Below, piece after piece: positions 63,199 through 64,000 of a stretch of 64,000 bases of DNA (positions within the stretch are counted from its first letter, which is position 1; each line of letters opens with the position of its first letter). This DNA is from Chloroflexota bacterium (GTDB taxonomy: Bacteria; Chloroflexota; Anaerolineae; 4572-78; J111), in contig BOKF01000007.1 of assembly GCA_016860845.1 (NCBI GenBank), positions 62,001 to 126,000 of the forward strand. The letters are read 5' to 3'. The notes under the pieces were generated by a model, which was given only the letters and a program-made list of their open reading frames with translations, ran no database searches and was not told the DNA's origin. A program made the translations under genes and the position numbers.

Positions 63199-63969
63199 TC
63201 ATCTCTCTAGCCTCGGATAGCCTGGCTCCGGCGCGCGGCCTTCAATCAAGTCGGTCAGGCGGCTGTAGCTGTGGGCCAGGCTGGCGTTGACCAGGGTGTC
63301 CAACTGGAGGTAGCCAACCAGACAGCGGGCTTCGGCAATACCGGTGCGAAAGGATTCCAGCTTCTGGCGGCGTTCTTCCGGTGTGGGCCGGTCGAACATA
63401 TCCACCAGAGCCAGGTATTCACCCTCAAGGTCAGGAGCGCTGACAAAACGATAGGCTCCTTGCCAAAAAGCTTCCAACTCGGAGCGGGGAATGGCCGGGA
63501 TTACCTCCACAATTTGGAGCGAGCCAAACGCCACAACAATGGCCGGGTAATTGCGGATACGCTGCCGGGCCAACTCGTCCAGCGCGGCAAAAGCCGGTCC
63601 CGGCCCGATATGCCTGAATTGCAGCCAGGTTTCATGCCGCCACAGGTGCTTTGAGACCTCGTCCACGCACAAGTGACACAAAAAACCGAGAGCAAATGCC
63701 TGGGCTTCCGGCGAAAGCTGGGCAAAGGGCCGGCTCAAAAACTCCGCCTGGTGTTCCAAAAATGCGGCGCTGCGATGGGAAGCCATCAACTCGTAGTCGC
63801 CAAAGCGATCAAAAAAGTGGGTGTCCCGCTGGGCCAGGGTAGGCGAGAGTTTGTCCACATCGGGCGCGAGGCAACCAAAACAAAATTGGCCATAGTAGGA
63901 TTGCCAGGGGCCGGGCAGCTCCGGCCAAATTTTTTCAGCAACCAGAAAGTGAGTGTTAAAAGGGGCCAT
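63199..63969 (-). CDS. zinc-dependent phospholipase C family protein
   Basis: 256 residues. NTHFLVAEKIWPEL, FGCLAPDVDKLSP, RDTHFFDRFGDYELM and FALGFLCHLCVDEVSKHLW, with the His/Asp ligands, match the zinc_dep_PLPC fold (PF00882). Family members hydrolyse phospholipids or similar; no secretion signal is evident, so it may be cytoplasmic with another substrate. Start at 63969, no ribosome binding site scored because the window ends shortly after. Confidence 0.8.
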   Translation of the reverse strand: MAPFNTHFLVAEKIWPELPGPWQSYYGQFCFGCLAPDVDKLSPTLAQRDTHFFDRFGDYELMASHRSAAFLEHQAEFLSRPFAQLSPEAQAFALGFLCHLCVDEVSKHLWRHETWLQFRHIGPGPAFAALDELARQRIRNYPAIVVAFGSLQIVEVIPAIPRSELEAFWQGAYRFVSAPDLEGEYLALVDMFDRPTPEERRQKLESFRTGIAEARCLVGYLQLDTLVNASLAHSYSRLTDLIEGRAPEPGYPRLER

Positions 63970-64000
63970 CGGCGGTTGAAACGTTATTTACGTAGCTTCT

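Overview
The window looks like a chromosomal segment of a Chloroflexota bacterium, most likely Anaerolineae or a relative. This is inferred from family content, not from a search: a DUF6062 protein, a DUF3048 lipoprotein, NBR1-type Ig domains, Pro/Thr-rich linkers on exported proteins, secreted proteins carrying a Y-L-P-[VI]-[IV] motif, and a SUF-type Fe-S system. The DNA is GC-rich except for a clearly AT-richer block at about 13.1-16.8 kb. No rRNA, tRNA, CRISPR array, transposase or phage structural gene was recognised.

Layout. 1-4.7 kb: DUF6062 protein (cut by the window edge), SRPBCC protein, YdeI/OmpD-associated protein, lysA, a LysE-type exporter and an AraC/O6-alkylguanine transferase. 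4.9-11.4 kb: nitrogen assimilation unit with an ANTAR response regulator, ammonium transporter, PII protein, type III glutamine synthetase and type I glutamine synthetase. A strong promoter followed at once by a terminator-like hairpin precedes amt. 11.6-13.0 kb: DUF3048 lipoprotein. 13.2-16.7 kb: AT-rich accessory block with a DUF4041 + GIY-YIG nuclease of the SNIPE anti-phage type and two unrecognised genes that converge and overlap. 17.1-23.3 kb: TPR lipoprotein, bifunctional penicillin-binding protein, MBL hydrolase and a secreted anchor-Y protein.

23.3-38.6 kb: a sulfur and Fe-S region. A ferredoxin reductase/CBS pair is followed by a protein-thiocarboxylate cysteine pathway (CysM, MoeZ-like E1, CysO-like carrier). 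A long suf cluster runs on the minus strand (sufC-B-D, rhodanese, sufU, sufS, hicB, a second sufU, Rieske ferredoxin, MIP18). It is read divergently from a SufR-like repressor and an Mrp/ApbC scaffold ATPase, and near-consensus promoters point both ways between sufC and sufR. 38.6-49.2 kb: ClbS-like protein, ECF sigma factor with a zinc-finger anti-sigma fused to a beta-propeller, Ig-domain lipoproteins, two FHA membrane proteins and a PfkB kinase. 49.6-54.7 kb: recF, a two-component system and murE. 54.8-64 kb: a giant secreted subtilase, a multidomain secreted beta-helix protein and a zinc-dependent phospholipase C family protein.

The most unusual overall feature is a dense set of short inverted-repeat elements, about twenty, in nearly every intergenic gap. 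Three sit in frame inside genes (lysA, murE and the subtilase), and the murE and subtilase copies share sequence with intergenic copies. Others supply the last codons and stop codons of neighbouring genes. The subtilase copy carries five tandem 8-bp units, a possible phase-variation tract. The best candidates for new biology are these coding palindromes, the DUF4041 nuclease island with its two unknown neighbours, the attenuator-like leader ahead of cysO, and the leader ahead of amt next to an RNA-binding ANTAR regulator.
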